64,000 bases of DNA, from assembly GCA_015066205.1 (NCBI GenBank), contig SVOV01000002.1, positions 32,001 through 96,000 on the forward strand, read 5' to 3'. Position numbers and translations under genes: made by a program. The first letter of the stretch is position 1. The number at the start of each line of letters is the position of its first letter. Shown piece by piece: positions 36,382-46,877 of the stretch. The notes beneath the pieces were generated by a model. It saw only the letters and a program-made list of their open reading frames with translations. It was not told the DNA's origin and did no database searches. This DNA comes from Oscillospiraceae bacterium. GTDB lineage: Bacteria; Bacillota; Clostridia; Oscillospirales; Acutalibacteraceae.

Positions 36382-37203
36382 TTACGGCATTTGTTCCTTT
36401 AATATGAGCTTGGCCTTATCCCAGAGCTCATCCAACTTTTCGAGGCCTGCCGTTTTCATATCGAGGCCCTCTTCCTTTGCCATTTTTTCAACGAGAGCAA
36501 AGCGGGAAGCAAATTTATCGGTAGCTGCGGTGAGAGCCTCCTCGGCATCAACACCCGCAAATCTTGATACATTTACTGCGGCAAAGAAAAGATCGCCCAA
36601 TTCATCCGCTATCTCTTCCCTGTTGCCCTTTGCCAGAGCCTGCTCAACCTCTGCGGTTTCCTCTCTTACCTTTTGGAGTGCACCTGAAATTTCAGTCCAG
36701 TCAAAGCCCACCTTTGATGCCTTTTTCTGTACCTTTGATGCACGCATAAGAGCGGGAAGCTCACGGGGTATTGAATCTATGGCTTCGGTTACGGTCTTCT
36801 GCTTTTTGGTATCCATTTTTATGGCATCCCAGTTTGTAAGCACCTCTTCAGTAGAAGAAACGCTCACATCACCGAAAACATGGGGATGTCTTATAATAAG
36901 CTTTTTACATATTTCATCCGTTACATCACGGAAGGTAAAATTACCCTGCTCGGTTTCAATAAGGGTATGAAAAACTACCTGAAGAAGCACATCGCCCAAT
37001 TCCTCACGGAGCATTTCGGGACTTTTTTTGTTGATAGCTTCAATTACCTCGTAGGTTTCCTCGATAAGATCCTTTCTTATAGTTTCGTGAGTCTGCTCGG
37101 CATCCCAAGGGCATCCGCCGGGAGCACGGAGAACTCTGACTATTTCGAGAAGATCGTCTATATTATAGAAATCCTTGAAACTGAAATTATCAACCATTTT
37201 CAT
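36382..37203 (-). CDS. mazG: Nucleoside triphosphate pyrophosphohydrolase MazG
   Basis: 273 residues with two MazG domains in tandem. Motifs GGCPWDAEQTHETIRKDL and EETYEVIEAI followed by EELGDVLLQVVFH for domain 1; EIADELGDLFFAAVNVSRF for domain 2. The enzyme hydrolyses (d)NTPs including aberrant ones and can lower ppGpp levels in some bacteria. ATG 37203 and 37197 are both possible; SD signals are weak for either. Follows the flippase gene by 33 bases. Confidence 0.94.
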   Translation of the reverse strand: MKMVDNFSFKDFYNIDDLLEIVRVLRAPGGCPWDAEQTHETIRKDLIEETYEVIEAINKKSPEMLREELGDVLLQVVFHTLIETEQGNFTFRDVTDEICKKLIIRHPHVFGDVSVSSTEEVLTNWDAIKMDTKKQKTVTEAIDSIPRELPALMRASKVQKKASKVGFDWTEISGALQKVREETAEVEQALAKGNREEIADELGDLFFAAVNVSRFAGVDAEEALTAATDKFASRFALVEKMAKEEGLDMKTAGLEKLDELWDKAKLILKEQMP

Positions 37204-37236
37204 TACCGTCCGTAAAATTTCACATACTAATCTATT

Positions 37237-39006
37237 TTATCTTAAAAGTCTATATTTTTCAAGTACTTTTGCAATTTTTTCTCCCTTGGGGAACATATAA
37301 ATATCATTTTTTGACAGAGTCCCCGTAAGAAGAAGAGCGAATGCGTAAATAACTACTGCCGCGCATACTGCAATTACGGTTGAAATGTTTCCCGCCGTCA
37401 GAACGGAATTTATATACTTACCCTCAAGAATGAGATTACAGATAAAGTTTACGCCCCAGGCACCGAGGGAAGAAACAACGGCACAGACAAGAGGCTTTAT
37501 GACAAGGCTCTTCATATTGTAGCTGAGCCCCGTGTGCTTTTTAAGAACTATGAGTCCCCATATCACCATTACCACATTGCACAGGAAAGAGCCCACAACG
37601 GCTCCGTAGATATTGATTCCGGGAATACTTACAAGAATAAAGTTTGCAATTATTTTAACCGCCGCACCGAGAGCCATACTTTTTATCGGAACGATTTTCT
37701 GATTTATTGCCTGAAGCATATTTGTTATAGGCTGGGCAAGGGTGAGGAAGCACACGGAAACACCGTAAGCCGCAAGAATGGGAGCAATATACTCTATTGC
37801 GGGAGCGGTATTGGCGTTATTGCCGTAAATGAGAATAAGTATTTCTTCCGAGAGAGCCACCATTCCGAGGCCTGCGGGAAGAGAGAGAAGCATTATGAAT
37901 TTCAGAACATTATTGATAAGCTGACCCGCTCTTTCAAGATTCTTCTTAGTCCACGCTTCCGTCAGAAGATGCATTGAGGAAATACCGAATGCCAGAGTAA
38001 AGGTAGGAATTATGTTCTTTATTTCAAGCACGGTGTCATATGCGCCGAAAAGATATGACTTGAATTTTATTGCATCGGCGGGCGTATAGCCCTCTGCGGC
38101 AATTACCGCAGGGAACATATCTGCCACCGTCTGAAAGTCAGTATTGAGCACCGCCTGAAGACGGTTCTGGATCGTCCAACCGTCAATAAATGTAGTGAGA
38201 TTAAAAACAAGAGAGCTGACGGCAAAGGGAATTGCAAGAGCGATAAGCTCCTTTGTAAGCACCCTTGTGGGAGCCGCCGCTTCGGAATTTTCTATGAGCT
38301 CGGCAGGAATTGAATAGCGGTCATACTTATGGCGTACCACCATATAAATGAGTGCCACCGCAGAGCCTATGGTAACACCTGATATTGCAGCCGCCGCGGA
38401 ATATGCAGAGGAGGCATCGGTTACAAGATCACAGAGTATGGGGATCCTGTCAGCGAATTCAACACCGCCGAGAAGCACCATATTCATAAAAATAAAGCCG
38501 AAAATAAGCTTTCCCGCCGATTCAATGACCTGCGAAACGGAGGTAGGGTTCATATTACCGAGGCCCTGCGTATAGCCCTTATATCCGCTTATAATTGAGC
38601 AGAAAAGAACAGAGGGGGCAACAGCAAGCACTGCGGGAAGAGCATCAACGGACTCAACGGAAAGAGTATAGGGGTAAGCGATAAGAACAATAACAAGAAG
38701 TCCCAAAAGACCGAGAATTGAGAATATTGCGATGGAAACATTGAAAAGCTTTTTGACATCGCGGTATTTTCCCTCAGCCGCCTTCTGGGCAACGATTCTT
38801 GATACCGCAGTGGGAAGCCCCGCGAGGGCGAGTGAATATATGGGAGTATAGATATTATATGCAGTTGCGAAATAGCCTCGCGCATCATAGCCTATTTTCT
38901 GTGTGATATAGAGCTTGAACAATACGCCTGTAATTTTTACGAGAATTCCTGCTATTCCGAGCACGAGAGCGCCGTTAAGAAGCGATTGTTTTTTTCTTTC
39001 GGACAT
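37237..39006 (-). CDS. SpoVB/MurJ-like polysaccharide flippase (MOP superfamily)
   Basis: 589 residues with about 14 transmembrane segments. The N-terminal LVKITGVLFKLYITQKIG and GLPTAVSRIVAQKAAEGK match the SpoVB/YabM branch of the multidrug/oligosaccharidyl-lipid/polysaccharide exporters, which flip lipid-linked cell wall precursors; SpoVB is needed for spore cortex in Bacillus. The exact substrate cannot be told by eye. It starts an operon with mazG and hup. Confidence 0.88.
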   Translation of the reverse strand: MSERKKQSLLNGALVLGIAGILVKITGVLFKLYITQKIGYDARGYFATAYNIYTPIYSLALAGLPTAVSRIVAQKAAEGKYRDVKKLFNVSIAIFSILGLLGLLVIVLIAYPYTLSVESVDALPAVLAVAPSVLFCSIISGYKGYTQGLGNMNPTSVSQVIESAGKLIFGFIFMNMVLLGGVEFADRIPILCDLVTDASSAYSAAAAISGVTIGSAVALIYMVVRHKYDRYSIPAELIENSEAAAPTRVLTKELIALAIPFAVSSLVFNLTTFIDGWTIQNRLQAVLNTDFQTVADMFPAVIAAEGYTPADAIKFKSYLFGAYDTVLEIKNIIPTFTLAFGISSMHLLTEAWTKKNLERAGQLINNVLKFIMLLSLPAGLGMVALSEEILILIYGNNANTAPAIEYIAPILAAYGVSVCFLTLAQPITNMLQAINQKIVPIKSMALGAAVKIIANFILVSIPGINIYGAVVGSFLCNVVMVIWGLIVLKKHTGLSYNMKSLVIKPLVCAVVSSLGAWGVNFICNLILEGKYINSVLTAGNISTVIAVCAAVVIYAFALLLTGTLSKNDIYMFPKGEKIAKVLEKYRLLR

Positions 39007-39074
39007 TTTCTGAGCCTCCGTCTTTCATTCATATAAATCTATGCATTTTACTCCCTATGTTATGCATAAGCCTT

Positions 39075-40547
39075 TCACTTACATTCCGACATAAAACGGC
39101 CTATCTCTTCCTTACGCTGTTTCATATCAGAAAAGCGGGAGATATATTCATAAGGATATTTATAGTTATATACCCTTTCAAGCTTCTCGCTGTAAGGGTC
39201 CTTGAGCTTTGTGACGGCAGAAGCGCCAACCGCTAAAACAGTATGTATTTCTTCCATCATAAATATATTGTAAAGGCAGGGCTTGTTATCCTTGCACCAG
39301 CCTGTGTTTTCAAGATTACCTATGGACTTGCTTTGTCTGTACATATAATAAGGCCTGTAGCCGCTTTCATAGAGCCTTTTATTTGCGTAATCCACCATTT
39401 TTTCTGTTTCACGGCATATTCCGGCAGTTTCGTTCTCCGTCACTATTTCAGCGCTTCTTTTAAGAGAAAGGGTATGCACCGTGATGTTTTCGGGAGATAG
39501 GGCTATTGCCCTTTCAATGCTGTCCGAAAAGCCCTCAAAGCTGTCTGTGGGAAGACCTGCAATAAGATCGGTATTTATATTATCAAAGCCTAAGTCTCTT
39601 GCAAGATGAAACTTTTCCTCGGTATCTTTTGCAGTATGGGGTCTTCCGATAGCCTTCAGCACGGAATCGGAAAAGGTCTGGGGATTTATACTGATTCGAG
39701 TAACTCCCGCCTTTTTCAGGGCGAGAAGCTTTTTTTCGTCAATGGTATCGGGTCTTCCCGCTTCAACGGTGAATTCCCTGACATTATCCATATCGAAGCT
39801 CTCTTTCAGAGCATCGGTTATTTTTGTAAGCTCTTCAGCCGAAAATGAGGTGGGCGTACCGCCGCCTATATATACGGTCTCAAGCTTCAGGCTCTGCGCT
39901 TTTGCTTTTTCGGCTGTAAGCTTTATTTCCGCACAGAGCCTTTCCACATATTCGGGAATAAGCTTTGCGGCGCTTTTTACGGAATGGGAAACAAAGGAGC
40001 AATAAGAGCATCTCGTGGGACAGAATGGAATTGAAACATAAAGAGAAAAGGAATTTTCCCCCGAAAGGCTGATACAGGTGTTTTCAAAGGCGGCAACATC
40101 AGAGGCAAGAAGAGTTTTTTCCTCGCTTACCTCAAAAAACTCACGGAAATATTCCTCGGCAAAGGACGCTCCGTTTTCGTTCATATATTTTCTCATAAGC
40201 TTTGCGGGGCGTATTCCCGTAAGAATTCCCCAAGGGGGTATGATACCCGTAAGCTTCTTTAATACCTTTACCATCGCCTTTGCGAGAAGTCTTTCCCTTA
40301 AGGAGTCGCCCTCACATTGAAACGGCGGCACATAAAAGCTGTAAGAAGCCTCTTTTCCGTCAAGACAGGCTCTGCAGGAAAAATGAACAGCGTCGTCAGC
40401 TTCTTTAATTTCCGTAATTACGGTTCTTCTGTCGGCGGGGATTTCCTCCTCACCTGTGACAAAAGCCATCTTATCCGCAGGAAAAAACAGCCTGCAGATC
40501 TTTTCACATTCATATCTATAGGTGTGATTAATTGCCGAAATTACCAT
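39075..40547 (-). CDS. hemZ: Radical SAM protein HemZ, coproporphyrinogen dehydrogenase family
   Basis: 490 residues. The radical-SAM cluster is SIPFCPTRCSYCSF (C-x3-C-x2-C), followed by YIGGGTPTS and the HemN-like SMxxxxDLIAGLPTD region (INTDLIAGLP). The about 150-residue N-terminal domain before it marks the HemZ subgroup of Firmicutes. Some HemN-like relatives act as heme chaperones or methylases, so dehydrogenase activity is inferred. ATG 40547 has GAGGGC upstream and overlaps the MBL gene by 20 bases. It ends the recJ-relA-dtd operon. Confidence 0.88.
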   Translation of the reverse strand: MVISAINHTYRYECEKICRLFFPADKMAFVTGEEEIPADRRTVITEIKEADDAVHFSCRACLDGKEASYSFYVPPFQCEGDSLRERLLAKAMVKVLKKLTGIIPPWGILTGIRPAKLMRKYMNENGASFAEEYFREFFEVSEEKTLLASDVAAFENTCISLSGENSFSLYVSIPFCPTRCSYCSFVSHSVKSAAKLIPEYVERLCAEIKLTAEKAKAQSLKLETVYIGGGTPTSFSAEELTKITDALKESFDMDNVREFTVEAGRPDTIDEKKLLALKKAGVTRISINPQTFSDSVLKAIGRPHTAKDTEEKFHLARDLGFDNINTDLIAGLPTDSFEGFSDSIERAIALSPENITVHTLSLKRSAEIVTENETAGICRETEKMVDYANKRLYESGYRPYYMYRQSKSIGNLENTGWCKDNKPCLYNIFMMEEIHTVLAVGASAVTKLKDPYSEKLERVYNYKYPYEYISRFSDMKQRKEEIGRFMSECK

Positions 40548-41175
40548 TTGCCCTCAAATATCTGTTGTTTCTTTTTTCATAGGAAAGTGTGGTCTCTTCT
40601 CCGTGGCCGGGGAAAATATCATATTCGCCCTCGATCTGTCCGATCTCACGAAGGGATCTGAAAAGTGTTTTTGTACTGCCTCCGGGAAGATCTGTTCTGC
40701 CCATTGACATTCTAAAAAGGGTGTCGCCCGAGAATATTTTATCCTCTGTCATAAATATAACGCTTCCCCTTGTGTGTCCCGGAGTGTGCTTTACGGTGAT
40801 TTTTGTTTCTCCGAGGAAAATTTCGTCACCGTCGGAAAAGGTCTTATAATCATCGGTTTCAGTCTGAGTGTAGTCAGCCACGGCAGAGCAAAGAGAATGA
40901 TCGGCACTTTCGAGGCACAAAGCATCCTCCCCGTGAATAAGTATATCACCGCCGTACATCTTTTTCAGAGGAACAACTCCGCAGATGTGGTCAAAATGGC
41001 CGTGGGTGAGAAGAATATATTTAAGCTCCCTGACATCATTTTTACGAAGAAATGCACCGAAAGCAGGGTCATATTCACCGATGTCAATGACCGCGCTCTC
41101 CCCCGACAAGGTATCTGTAAGAAGATATGTATTTACGGCATAAGCACCTGTCTGTATTATATCAACCTTTAACAT
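40528..41175 (-). CDS. Metallo-beta-lactamase fold hydrolase (glyoxalase II-like)
   Basis: 215 residues from ATG 41175, chosen because AGAGGTG lies five bases upstream and it avoids overlap with dtd. Metal motif THGHFDHICG (HxHxDH), then HTPGHTRGSV, FSGDTLF and the final His in FPGHGEETTL. The set is complete, so it should be an active hydrolase; the YcbL/GloB-like group includes type II glyoxalases and thioesterases. It lies in the conserved relA-dtd-MBL-hemZ string of Clostridia. Confidence 0.9.
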   Translation of the reverse strand: MLKVDIIQTGAYAVNTYLLTDTLSGESAVIDIGEYDPAFGAFLRKNDVRELKYILLTHGHFDHICGVVPLKKMYGGDILIHGEDALCLESADHSLCSAVADYTQTETDDYKTFSDGDEIFLGETKITVKHTPGHTRGSVIFMTEDKIFSGDTLFRMSMGRTDLPGGSTKTLFRSLREIGQIEGEYDIFPGHGEETTLSYEKRNNRYLRANGNFGN

Positions 41176-41185
41176 AAAGCACCTC

Positions 41186-41644
41186 TTATTTCTTTGTCCA
41201 GATATCTGTATCAAAAATTATTGTTACGGGGCCGTCATTTATGAGGCTTACCTTCATATCGGCTGCAAAAATGCCCTTTTCCACTGTTTTTACGCCCTCG
41301 GACAGAAGATATCCGTTGAATTTCTCATACAGTTCATTTGCCGCATCGGGAGCGGCAGAGGGAGTAAAGGAGGGACGGTTTCCCTTTTTTACATCTGCAC
41401 AGAGTGTAAACTGCGAAACACTTAAGACAGAGCCTCCGACATCCAGCACCGACAGATTCATTTTCTCGTTTTCATCCTCGAAAATTCTCATCTTGGAAAT
41501 TTTAGAAGCCATAAGGGCGGCTTCCCTTTCGGTGTCGCCCTCCATAACTCCGAGAAGAACAAGAAGTCCCTTTTCAATTTTGCCGACGGTTTTTCCGTCT
41601 ACTCTGACATCAGCACCGAGGACTCTCTGAATTACTGCCTTCAT
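41186..41644 (-). CDS. dtd: D-aminoacyl-tRNA deacylase
   Basis: 152 residues. Motifs [18 protein letters not shown] and the C-terminal NDGPVT loop form the chiral proofreading site that removes D-amino acids from tRNA. Start ATG 41644 overlaps the PspC gene's stop by 4 bases. Confidence 0.96.
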   Translation of the reverse strand: MKAVIQRVLGADVRVDGKTVGKIEKGLLVLLGVMEGDTEREAALMASKISKMRIFEDENEKMNLSVLDVGGSVLSVSQFTLCADVKKGNRPSFTPSAAPDAANELYEKFNGYLLSEGVKTVEKGIFAADMKVSLINDGPVTIIFDTDIWTKK

Positions 41645-41886
41645 CTGTTCTGATTATCGTAGGGGTTGTTCTGATTATTTACATCGCTGTAGGGTGTATA
41701 GCCGGGATTTTCGGGTATAATGAGAGCCGCAATAATATAAAGCCAGATGCTAAGACCCGCAAAAATTGTAAGAAGCACCCAGGCAAGTCTTATGAGTGTT
41801 GAATCCACATCAAAGTATTCTGCAATACCGCCGCATACGCCTGCGAGCTTCTTGTCTGTTGTTGAACGGTAAAGTTTCTTTTTCAT
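41641..41886 (-). CDS. PspC-domain membrane protein
   Basis: 81 residues. The PspC domain covers nearly the whole protein: [34 protein letters not shown], and one long hydrophobic stretch (about 34-57). The short C-terminal tail is Asn/Tyr-rich. PspC proteins sense or shield membrane stress. It sits between relA and dtd with tight spacing (19 and -4 bases), so it is co-transcribed with them. Confidence 0.9.
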   Translation of the reverse strand: MKKKLYRSTTDKKLAGVCGGIAEYFDVDSTLIRLAWVLLTIFAGLSIWLYIIAALIIPENPGYTPYSDVNNQNNPYDNQNR

Positions 41887-41905
41887 TTTTATTTCTCCTT
41901 TTATT

Positions 41906-44095
41906 TTATATATCTGAACCCGAGCGGTCTACGCTTAAGACCCCTGAAAGCTTTCCGAGGCGAAGCATTACCGATTTAAGGTGTTCGACACTGTTTGCCG
42001 CAATGGTGAGATTCACTAAAAGTCTTCCGTCCTTCGTGCCTCTCGTGTTGATGGACTGAACGGTTACATGAATCGCATTGAGGGCCATAAAGATGTCATT
42101 CATAATGGTTTTACCCGATAGACAAGTAAGAAGCATTGAGGCGGAGAAATCCGCTTTTACCGTGGAGTTCCAGTAAACTCTTATCCAACGGTGTGCTTCA
42201 GCCGTATTATATGTGTCCTCGGGCACATTGGGACAGTCGCGTTTATGAACGGAAACACCGTGTCCTCTTGTTATAAAGCCTATAATATCGTCACCCGGAA
42301 TGGGATTACAGCAACGGGAAAGCTTGATAAGACAGTTTGATATGCCGTCCACAACAACGCCCTCACTGCTGACGGTCTTTGCCTGCTTGTATTTGACGGC
42401 GGCGTCGTTCATGGTCTTGACTATCTTATTATATTCGTCCTTTATCATAGGCATCAGCTTTGAAAGGACTATTCCGCCGTAGCCGAGAGCCGCATAAAAA
42501 TCATCCGTCGTGGCAAGCTTCTGCTTCTCTATGATAATAAGAAGAAGCTGTTCGTTCTGCTCATCCGTAAGATGCATATTGTTTCGTCTGAGCTGTGCTT
42601 CATATAAAGCCTTGCCCTCGATGATATTTTCATCACGGCGCTCTCTTTTGAACCAGGTTCTTATCTTTGTTCTTGCTTCATTGGTGGTAACGATATTGAG
42701 CCAGTCTCTCGAGGGGCCCTTACCCGGCTGTGAGGATGTGAGAACCTCTACTATCTCACCTGTTTTTACAACATAGTTCAGCTGAACTATACGCTTATCT
42801 ACCTTGGCACCCGTCATTTTATTTCCGACAGCCGAATGGATAGCATAAGCAAAGTCTATTACGGTAGCTCCCACGGGAAGACAGATAACATCTCCCTTGG
42901 GGGTAAAGACATAGACCTCGTCGCTGACAAAATCGTGCTTTATGGTGTTGAGAATATCCGTGGCATCCCCTGTTTCGCTCTGTGCCTCAAGAAGATGCTT
43001 GACCCAGCCTATGCCCTTTTCAAGCTTTTTATCGGCATCCTTATCCTTATAGCCCAGCTTATATTTCCAATGGGCGGCAATACCGTATTCAGCCGTTTTG
43101 TGCATTTCCTCGGTTCTTATCTGAACCTCAAAGGGAATTCCCTCCTTGCCGATAAGAGTCGTATGAAGCGACTGATACATATTGGGCTTGGGGGTTGAGA
43201 TATAGTCCTTGAAGCGTCCCTGAATGGGCTTATACATATCGTGGATAACGCCAAGACAGTTATAGCAGTCACCCACGGTATCAACAATGATTCTTACGGC
43301 ATAAATATCGTAGATCTCTTCAAAGGACTTGCCCTGCATATACATTTTTCTGTATATACCGTGAACGGATTTTATTCGGCCCTGAACCACCGCATCGGAA
43401 ACGACGGTTTTGATCCTTACGGCAATTTTTTCCTTGATATTATCAAGGAATTCCTTCCTCAGCGGTTCCTGATCGGCGAGAGCCTCCTCAATTTCACTGT
43501 ACGCAATAGGGTCAAGGTAGCTTATGGCAAGATCCTCAAGCTCCTCCTTTACGGGACGGATACCGAGTCTGTGGGCAATGGGAGCATATATTTCTATGGT
43601 CTCCTTTGCCGTGTCACGGCGTTTCTGCTCGGGCACATATTTGAGAGTACGCATATTGTGAAGACGGTCTGCAAGCTTTATGATAATAACTCTTATGTCC
43701 TCACTCATTGCAAGAAGAAGCTTTCTGAGGTTTTCTGCCTGCTGTTCTTCCTTTCCCTGAAGCGGAACCTTACCGAGCTTTGTGACACCGTCAACAAGAA
43801 GCTGAACATCTGCACCGAAAAGGCGTCTTACCTCTTCGCTCGTAACGGGGGTATCTTCAACAACATCGTGAAGAAGCGCCGCCACAACGCTCTGGCAATC
43901 CATACCGAAGCCGATAAGTATCTTTGCTACGGAAATGGGGTGGATTATATAGGGCTCTCCTGATTTCCTCAGCTGCTCACCGTGAGAATTCAGGGCAAAC
44001 TCATATGCCTTATTGATAATGGCGGCTTCCTCCTCGGAAAACGCAGGGCGGACGGCAGAAATCAGTTCAGAATAATATTTTTCGACTATTTCCAT
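41906..44095 (-). CDS. relA: Bifunctional (p)ppGpp synthetase/hydrolase, RelA/SpoT family
   Basis: 729 residues: HD hydrolase domain ([21 protein letters not shown]), synthetase domain ([33 protein letters not shown]), TGS domain ([20 protein letters not shown]), zinc-finger/helical part and C-terminal ACT domain. The hydrolase motifs are intact, so it can make and destroy the alarmone. Co-transcribed with recJ upstream (26 bases). Confidence 0.97.
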   Translation of the reverse strand: MEIVEKYYSELISAVRPAFSEEEAAIINKAYEFALNSHGEQLRKSGEPYIIHPISVAKILIGFGMDCQSVVAALLHDVVEDTPVTSEEVRRLFGADVQLLVDGVTKLGKVPLQGKEEQQAENLRKLLLAMSEDIRVIIIKLADRLHNMRTLKYVPEQKRRDTAKETIEIYAPIAHRLGIRPVKEELEDLAISYLDPIAYSEIEEALADQEPLRKEFLDNIKEKIAVRIKTVVSDAVVQGRIKSVHGIYRKMYMQGKSFEEIYDIYAVRIIVDTVGDCYNCLGVIHDMYKPIQGRFKDYISTPKPNMYQSLHTTLIGKEGIPFEVQIRTEEMHKTAEYGIAAHWKYKLGYKDKDADKKLEKGIGWVKHLLEAQSETGDATDILNTIKHDFVSDEVYVFTPKGDVICLPVGATVIDFAYAIHSAVGNKMTGAKVDKRIVQLNYVVKTGEIVEVLTSSQPGKGPSRDWLNIVTTNEARTKIRTWFKRERRDENIIEGKALYEAQLRRNNMHLTDEQNEQLLLIIIEKQKLATTDDFYAALGYGGIVLSKLMPMIKDEYNKIVKTMNDAAVKYKQAKTVSSEGVVVDGISNCLIKLSRCCNPIPGDDIIGFITRGHGVSVHKRDCPNVPEDTYNTAEAHRWIRVYWNSTVKADFSASMLLTCLSGKTIMNDIFMALNAIHVTVQSINTRGTKDGRLLVNLTIAANSVEHLKSVMLRLGKLSGVLSVDRSGSDI

Positions 44096-44121
44096 ATTAC
44101 ATCTGCCTCCTTAATAATTTA

Positions 44122-46155
44122 TCAGAATATATAACCGAGAGCTTTAAGTATCCCGGAGTTTCTCAGATCTGCTTTGCCCGAAAAATCGGAAAGGCTGTAA
44201 GCTCCTTCCTTATTTACGAGAAGTCCGACCTCGGTGAGTGCATCAAGACACACACATACAGCACCCGCCTTTTCATAGGGCAATGCCGCCCTCATACAGA
44301 GTATCTCTGCACTGTGGCACCACTTTTTTTCCTGTCGTATGAATTTATAGACCTGAGAGAGGAAGCTTCTGTCGGGACAAAGAAGCTGTCTTTCATCCTC
44401 TTGCAGCCTTTCACCTCTGAGATTTTTTCTGTAAAGGCTGAGCGACAAGAACATTTTTCTGTCATCCTCACCCTCGGGTCTTATATCCTTTATCTGCACA
44501 GAGGGTCTTATTTCTCCTCTGAATTCATTTTTTTCAATTTTTACCGCAATATCGACCCTGTCACCCGCTTTATATGGGAAGGAATCAAGAGGCTGACCGA
44601 AATATACGGCAGAAAAGCTCTGTTTATCCTTTCTGAAGCTAAGGCGCATATGCTTATCTCCGCCGATGCTTTTTGCGGAAACTATTTCAGCACCGAAAAG
44701 ACCGAACATGGGAGAGGGATTTTCCGCTCCGTAGGGCTCAAGACATTCTATTGATTCGAGAATATCCGTTCCCAGTGCCGCGGGATTAAGTCTTATGTCG
44801 ATATCAAGCGACGGATAAAAGGGCGGAAGAGTACCGGCATAAAAATTTATTTTTTCTCTGAAGGAGGCTATTTTTTCTTCACTTACGGAAAAGCCCGCCG
44901 CAAGCGTGTGTCCGCCGAACTGAATAAGCTCATCACTGCAGAATGAAAGTGCCTCATAGAGAGAAAAGCCGTCTATACTTCGTCCCGAGCCTCTTGCAGT
45001 ACCGTCATCCCCGACAGAAATGACAAAGGCGGGTCTGCCGTATTTTTCAACAAGACGGGAGGCGGCAATACCTATAACACCGGGGTGCCAGCCCTTACCT
45101 GCGGCTACAAGCACCGCATCATTTCTGAAAGAGGGGTTTTCATCAAAATATTCTTCAATTTCCTTTGATATGCCCGCTTCAACATTCTGACGCTGAGTAT
45201 TGAAGGAACTCATAAGAGAAACAAGCTGCTGAGCCTCATCCTCATCCTCCGTGAGAAGAAGCTTCAGAGCGGTATCGGCACTTCCTATTCTTCCTGCGGC
45301 ATTTATTCTCGGAGCAATACCGAAGGCAACATCGGAAGCCCCTATTTCACCCTTTATCCCCACATTTTCAATAAGCTTTATAATGCCGGGACGCTGTGAA
45401 TAACCGATAAGCTCAAGTCCCTTTGCTACTATGATACGGTTTTCCCCCGTAAGAGGAACGATATCCGCAATAGTACCGATGGCGGCAAGATCTCCGAGAT
45501 CGGAGAACACACAGTCATAATCGCCGTCATCGAGAGCGGCGGCAAGCTTAAGTGCAACACCCACACCCGCAAGATTCTCTTCGGGTGAGCTGTCATCCGC
45601 CCTGTGAGGATTTATAACGGCAAAGGCGGGGGGAAGAGCATCTCCCGCCTGATGATGGTCGGTAACGATGAAATCAATACCGTTTTCAGCGAAAAGCTGC
45701 GCCTCCTCAAAGGAAGCAATACCGTTATCCACTGTAATTACCAGATCAAATCCTGATTCACATATTTCTCTTGCAACTGCGGGAGAAAGGCCGTAACCCT
45801 CATTGAGTCTTGAGGGTATTCTGCTTGAAACATCCGCCCCCACTGCCTCAAGATAGGATGTGAGAAGGGCTGTTGCCGTAACTCCGTCAGCGTCATAGTC
45901 ACCGTAAACCAGTATTCTTTCGCCGTTTTCAACAGCTTCTTTTATTCTGTTTACTGCCTTTTCCATATCCTTGAGAAGAAAAGGCGAGGAAAGCTCCTTT
46001 TCGGCAGAGGAAACAAACTCAAGAACCTCCTCTGCTGTTTTTATGCCCCTTGACTGTAAAAGCAGAACTGCAAGATCGTCAACCCCTGTTTTAAGGGCAA
46101 GAGCTGCAGCGGCATTCTTGTCATAGGTGCTTATATTCCAAACCTTGCGGCCCAA
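44122..46155 (-). CDS. recJ: Single-stranded-DNA exonuclease RecJ
   Basis: About 677 residues. DHH-family motifs YGDYDADGVTATALL, TVDNGIASFEE, VTDHHQAGD and the DHHA1 motif GRSIDGFSLYEAL with QFGGHTLAAGF. RecJ degrades 5'-ended single strands in recombination and mismatch repair. I place the start at TTG 46155, nine bases after GGAGG; the longer frame from ATG 46173 would contain that site. The tail of about 110 residues past the nuclease fold is Clostridia-type. First gene of the operon. Confidence 0.95.
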   Translation of the reverse strand: MGRKVWNISTYDKNAAAALALKTGVDDLAVLLLQSRGIKTAEEVLEFVSSAEKELSSPFLLKDMEKAVNRIKEAVENGERILVYGDYDADGVTATALLTSYLEAVGADVSSRIPSRLNEGYGLSPAVAREICESGFDLVITVDNGIASFEEAQLFAENGIDFIVTDHHQAGDALPPAFAVINPHRADDSSPEENLAGVGVALKLAAALDDGDYDCVFSDLGDLAAIGTIADIVPLTGENRIIVAKGLELIGYSQRPGIIKLIENVGIKGEIGASDVAFGIAPRINAAGRIGSADTALKLLLTEDEDEAQQLVSLMSSFNTQRQNVEAGISKEIEEYFDENPSFRNDAVLVAAGKGWHPGVIGIAASRLVEKYGRPAFVISVGDDGTARGSGRSIDGFSLYEALSFCSDELIQFGGHTLAAGFSVSEEKIASFREKINFYAGTLPPFYPSLDIDIRLNPAALGTDILESIECLEPYGAENPSPMFGLFGAEIVSAKSIGGDKHMRLSFRKDKQSFSAVYFGQPLDSFPYKAGDRVDIAVKIEKNEFRGEIRPSVQIKDIRPEGEDDRKMFLSLSLYRKNLRGERLQEDERQLLCPDRSFLSQVYKFIRQEKKWCHSAEILCMRAALPYEKAGAVCVCLDALTEVGLLVNKEGAYSLSDFSGKADLRNSGILKALGYIF

Positions 46156-46302
46156 AGCGCAAAACCTCCGCATTTTTAATTAAGCAATTAAATTATTATC
46201 ATTGAATTATAACATATATTTATATATTTATCAATAAAAATTAATAAATTAAAGACCTTTAGGGGAATAAAATCCTGACGGCACACATTCCGAAGCTCTG
46301 CG

Positions 46303-46330
46303 TATAATGAATTGCGGAGGATATCCGCAA
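46303..46330 (+). promoter_or_regulatory. -10 box and 5' UTR hairpin of the collagen-like gene
   Basis: TATAAT at 46303-46308 with no good -35 box, followed by a hairpin TTGCGGAGGATATCCGCAA (46312-46330, 7-bp stem) just after the expected start of the RNA. The AAAGGAGG site follows at about 46341-46348. The lack of a sigma-A -35 box leaves room for a sporulation sigma factor, but no consensus was established. Confidence 0.45.
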
Positions 46331-46354
46331 TCTTCCTGAAAAAGGAGGTAAAGT

Positions 46355-46825
46355 ATGGCAAAAAGAAGCTGTTTTTACGGTCAGAGCAATGACTGCGGTG
46401 ACAATATGAACATCTACAGAGAGTCTTCAGGTTGCAGCTGCTGCTGTCCTCCCGTATTTCCGCCTGTTCCTCCCCTGCCCCCTGTTGAAACAGGCCCTAC
46501 AGGCCCCACAGGCCCCACAGGCCCTCAGGGTGCAACAGGGCCTACAGGTCCTCAGGGCATACAGGGTATTCAGGGCGTTCAGGGTATTCCCGGCGTTCCC
46601 GGTGCAACAGGTCCTCAGGGTATTCAGGGACTTACGGGCGCTGCGGGAGCTACAGGACCTCAGGGTCCTCAGGGCCCTCAGGGTGTCATAGGCCCTGCGG
46701 GCGCTGACGGTGTGACACCTACATTCACAATAGGAACTGTTACAAGTGACACAACACCTTCCGTCACTATAACAGGAACACCGCCCGACTATGTGCTGAA
46801 CTTTGTTCTTCCCATTTCACCTTAA
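46355..46825 (+). CDS. Collagen-like Gly-X-Y repeat protein, BclA-like
   Basis: 156 residues. A Cys-rich head ([21 protein letters not shown]) and a Pro-rich hinge ([13 protein letters not shown]) precede about 25 Gly-X-Y triplets ([10 protein letters not shown]...), then about 40 residues of beta-rich C-terminus ([19 protein letters not shown]). Such proteins trimerise; BclA-type members form the hair on spores of Bacillus and Clostridium. The C-terminal domain is much shorter than in BclA. Thr in GPT triplets are known glycosylation sites in BclA, and a glycosyltransferase gene is next. The repeats are also unusually regular at the DNA level. Confidence 0.85.
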   Translation: MAKRSCFYGQSNDCGDNMNIYRESSGCSCCCPPVFPPVPPLPPVETGPTGPTGPTGPQGATGPTGPQGIQGIQGVQGIPGVPGATGPQGIQGLTGAAGATGPQGPQGPQGVIGPAGADGVTPTFTIGTVTSDTTPSVTITGTPPDYVLNFVLPISP

Positions 46826-46834
46826 CCCATAAAA

Positions 46835-46860
46835 GGTATCCGTCCTTCGGGGCGGATACC
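46835..46860 (+). other. Hairpin between the collagen-like and glycosyltransferase genes
   Basis: An 8-bp stem GGTATCCG / CGGATACC with a 10-base loop, without a T-run after it. It ends 17 bases before the next ATG, so it may stabilise the upstream mRNA or lower transcription rather than stop it. Confidence 0.5.
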
Positions 46861-46877
46861 GAGTACCATGGAGATCT

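Noticed and set aside
43241-43963. 240-residue plus-strand frame opposite relA
   Set aside because: Shadow of relA; no RBS and no recognisable domain.
46485-46691. Second frame of Leu/Arg/Gln repeats inside the collagen-like gene
   Set aside because: It is the out-of-frame reading of the Gly-X-Y repeats and has no start signal.
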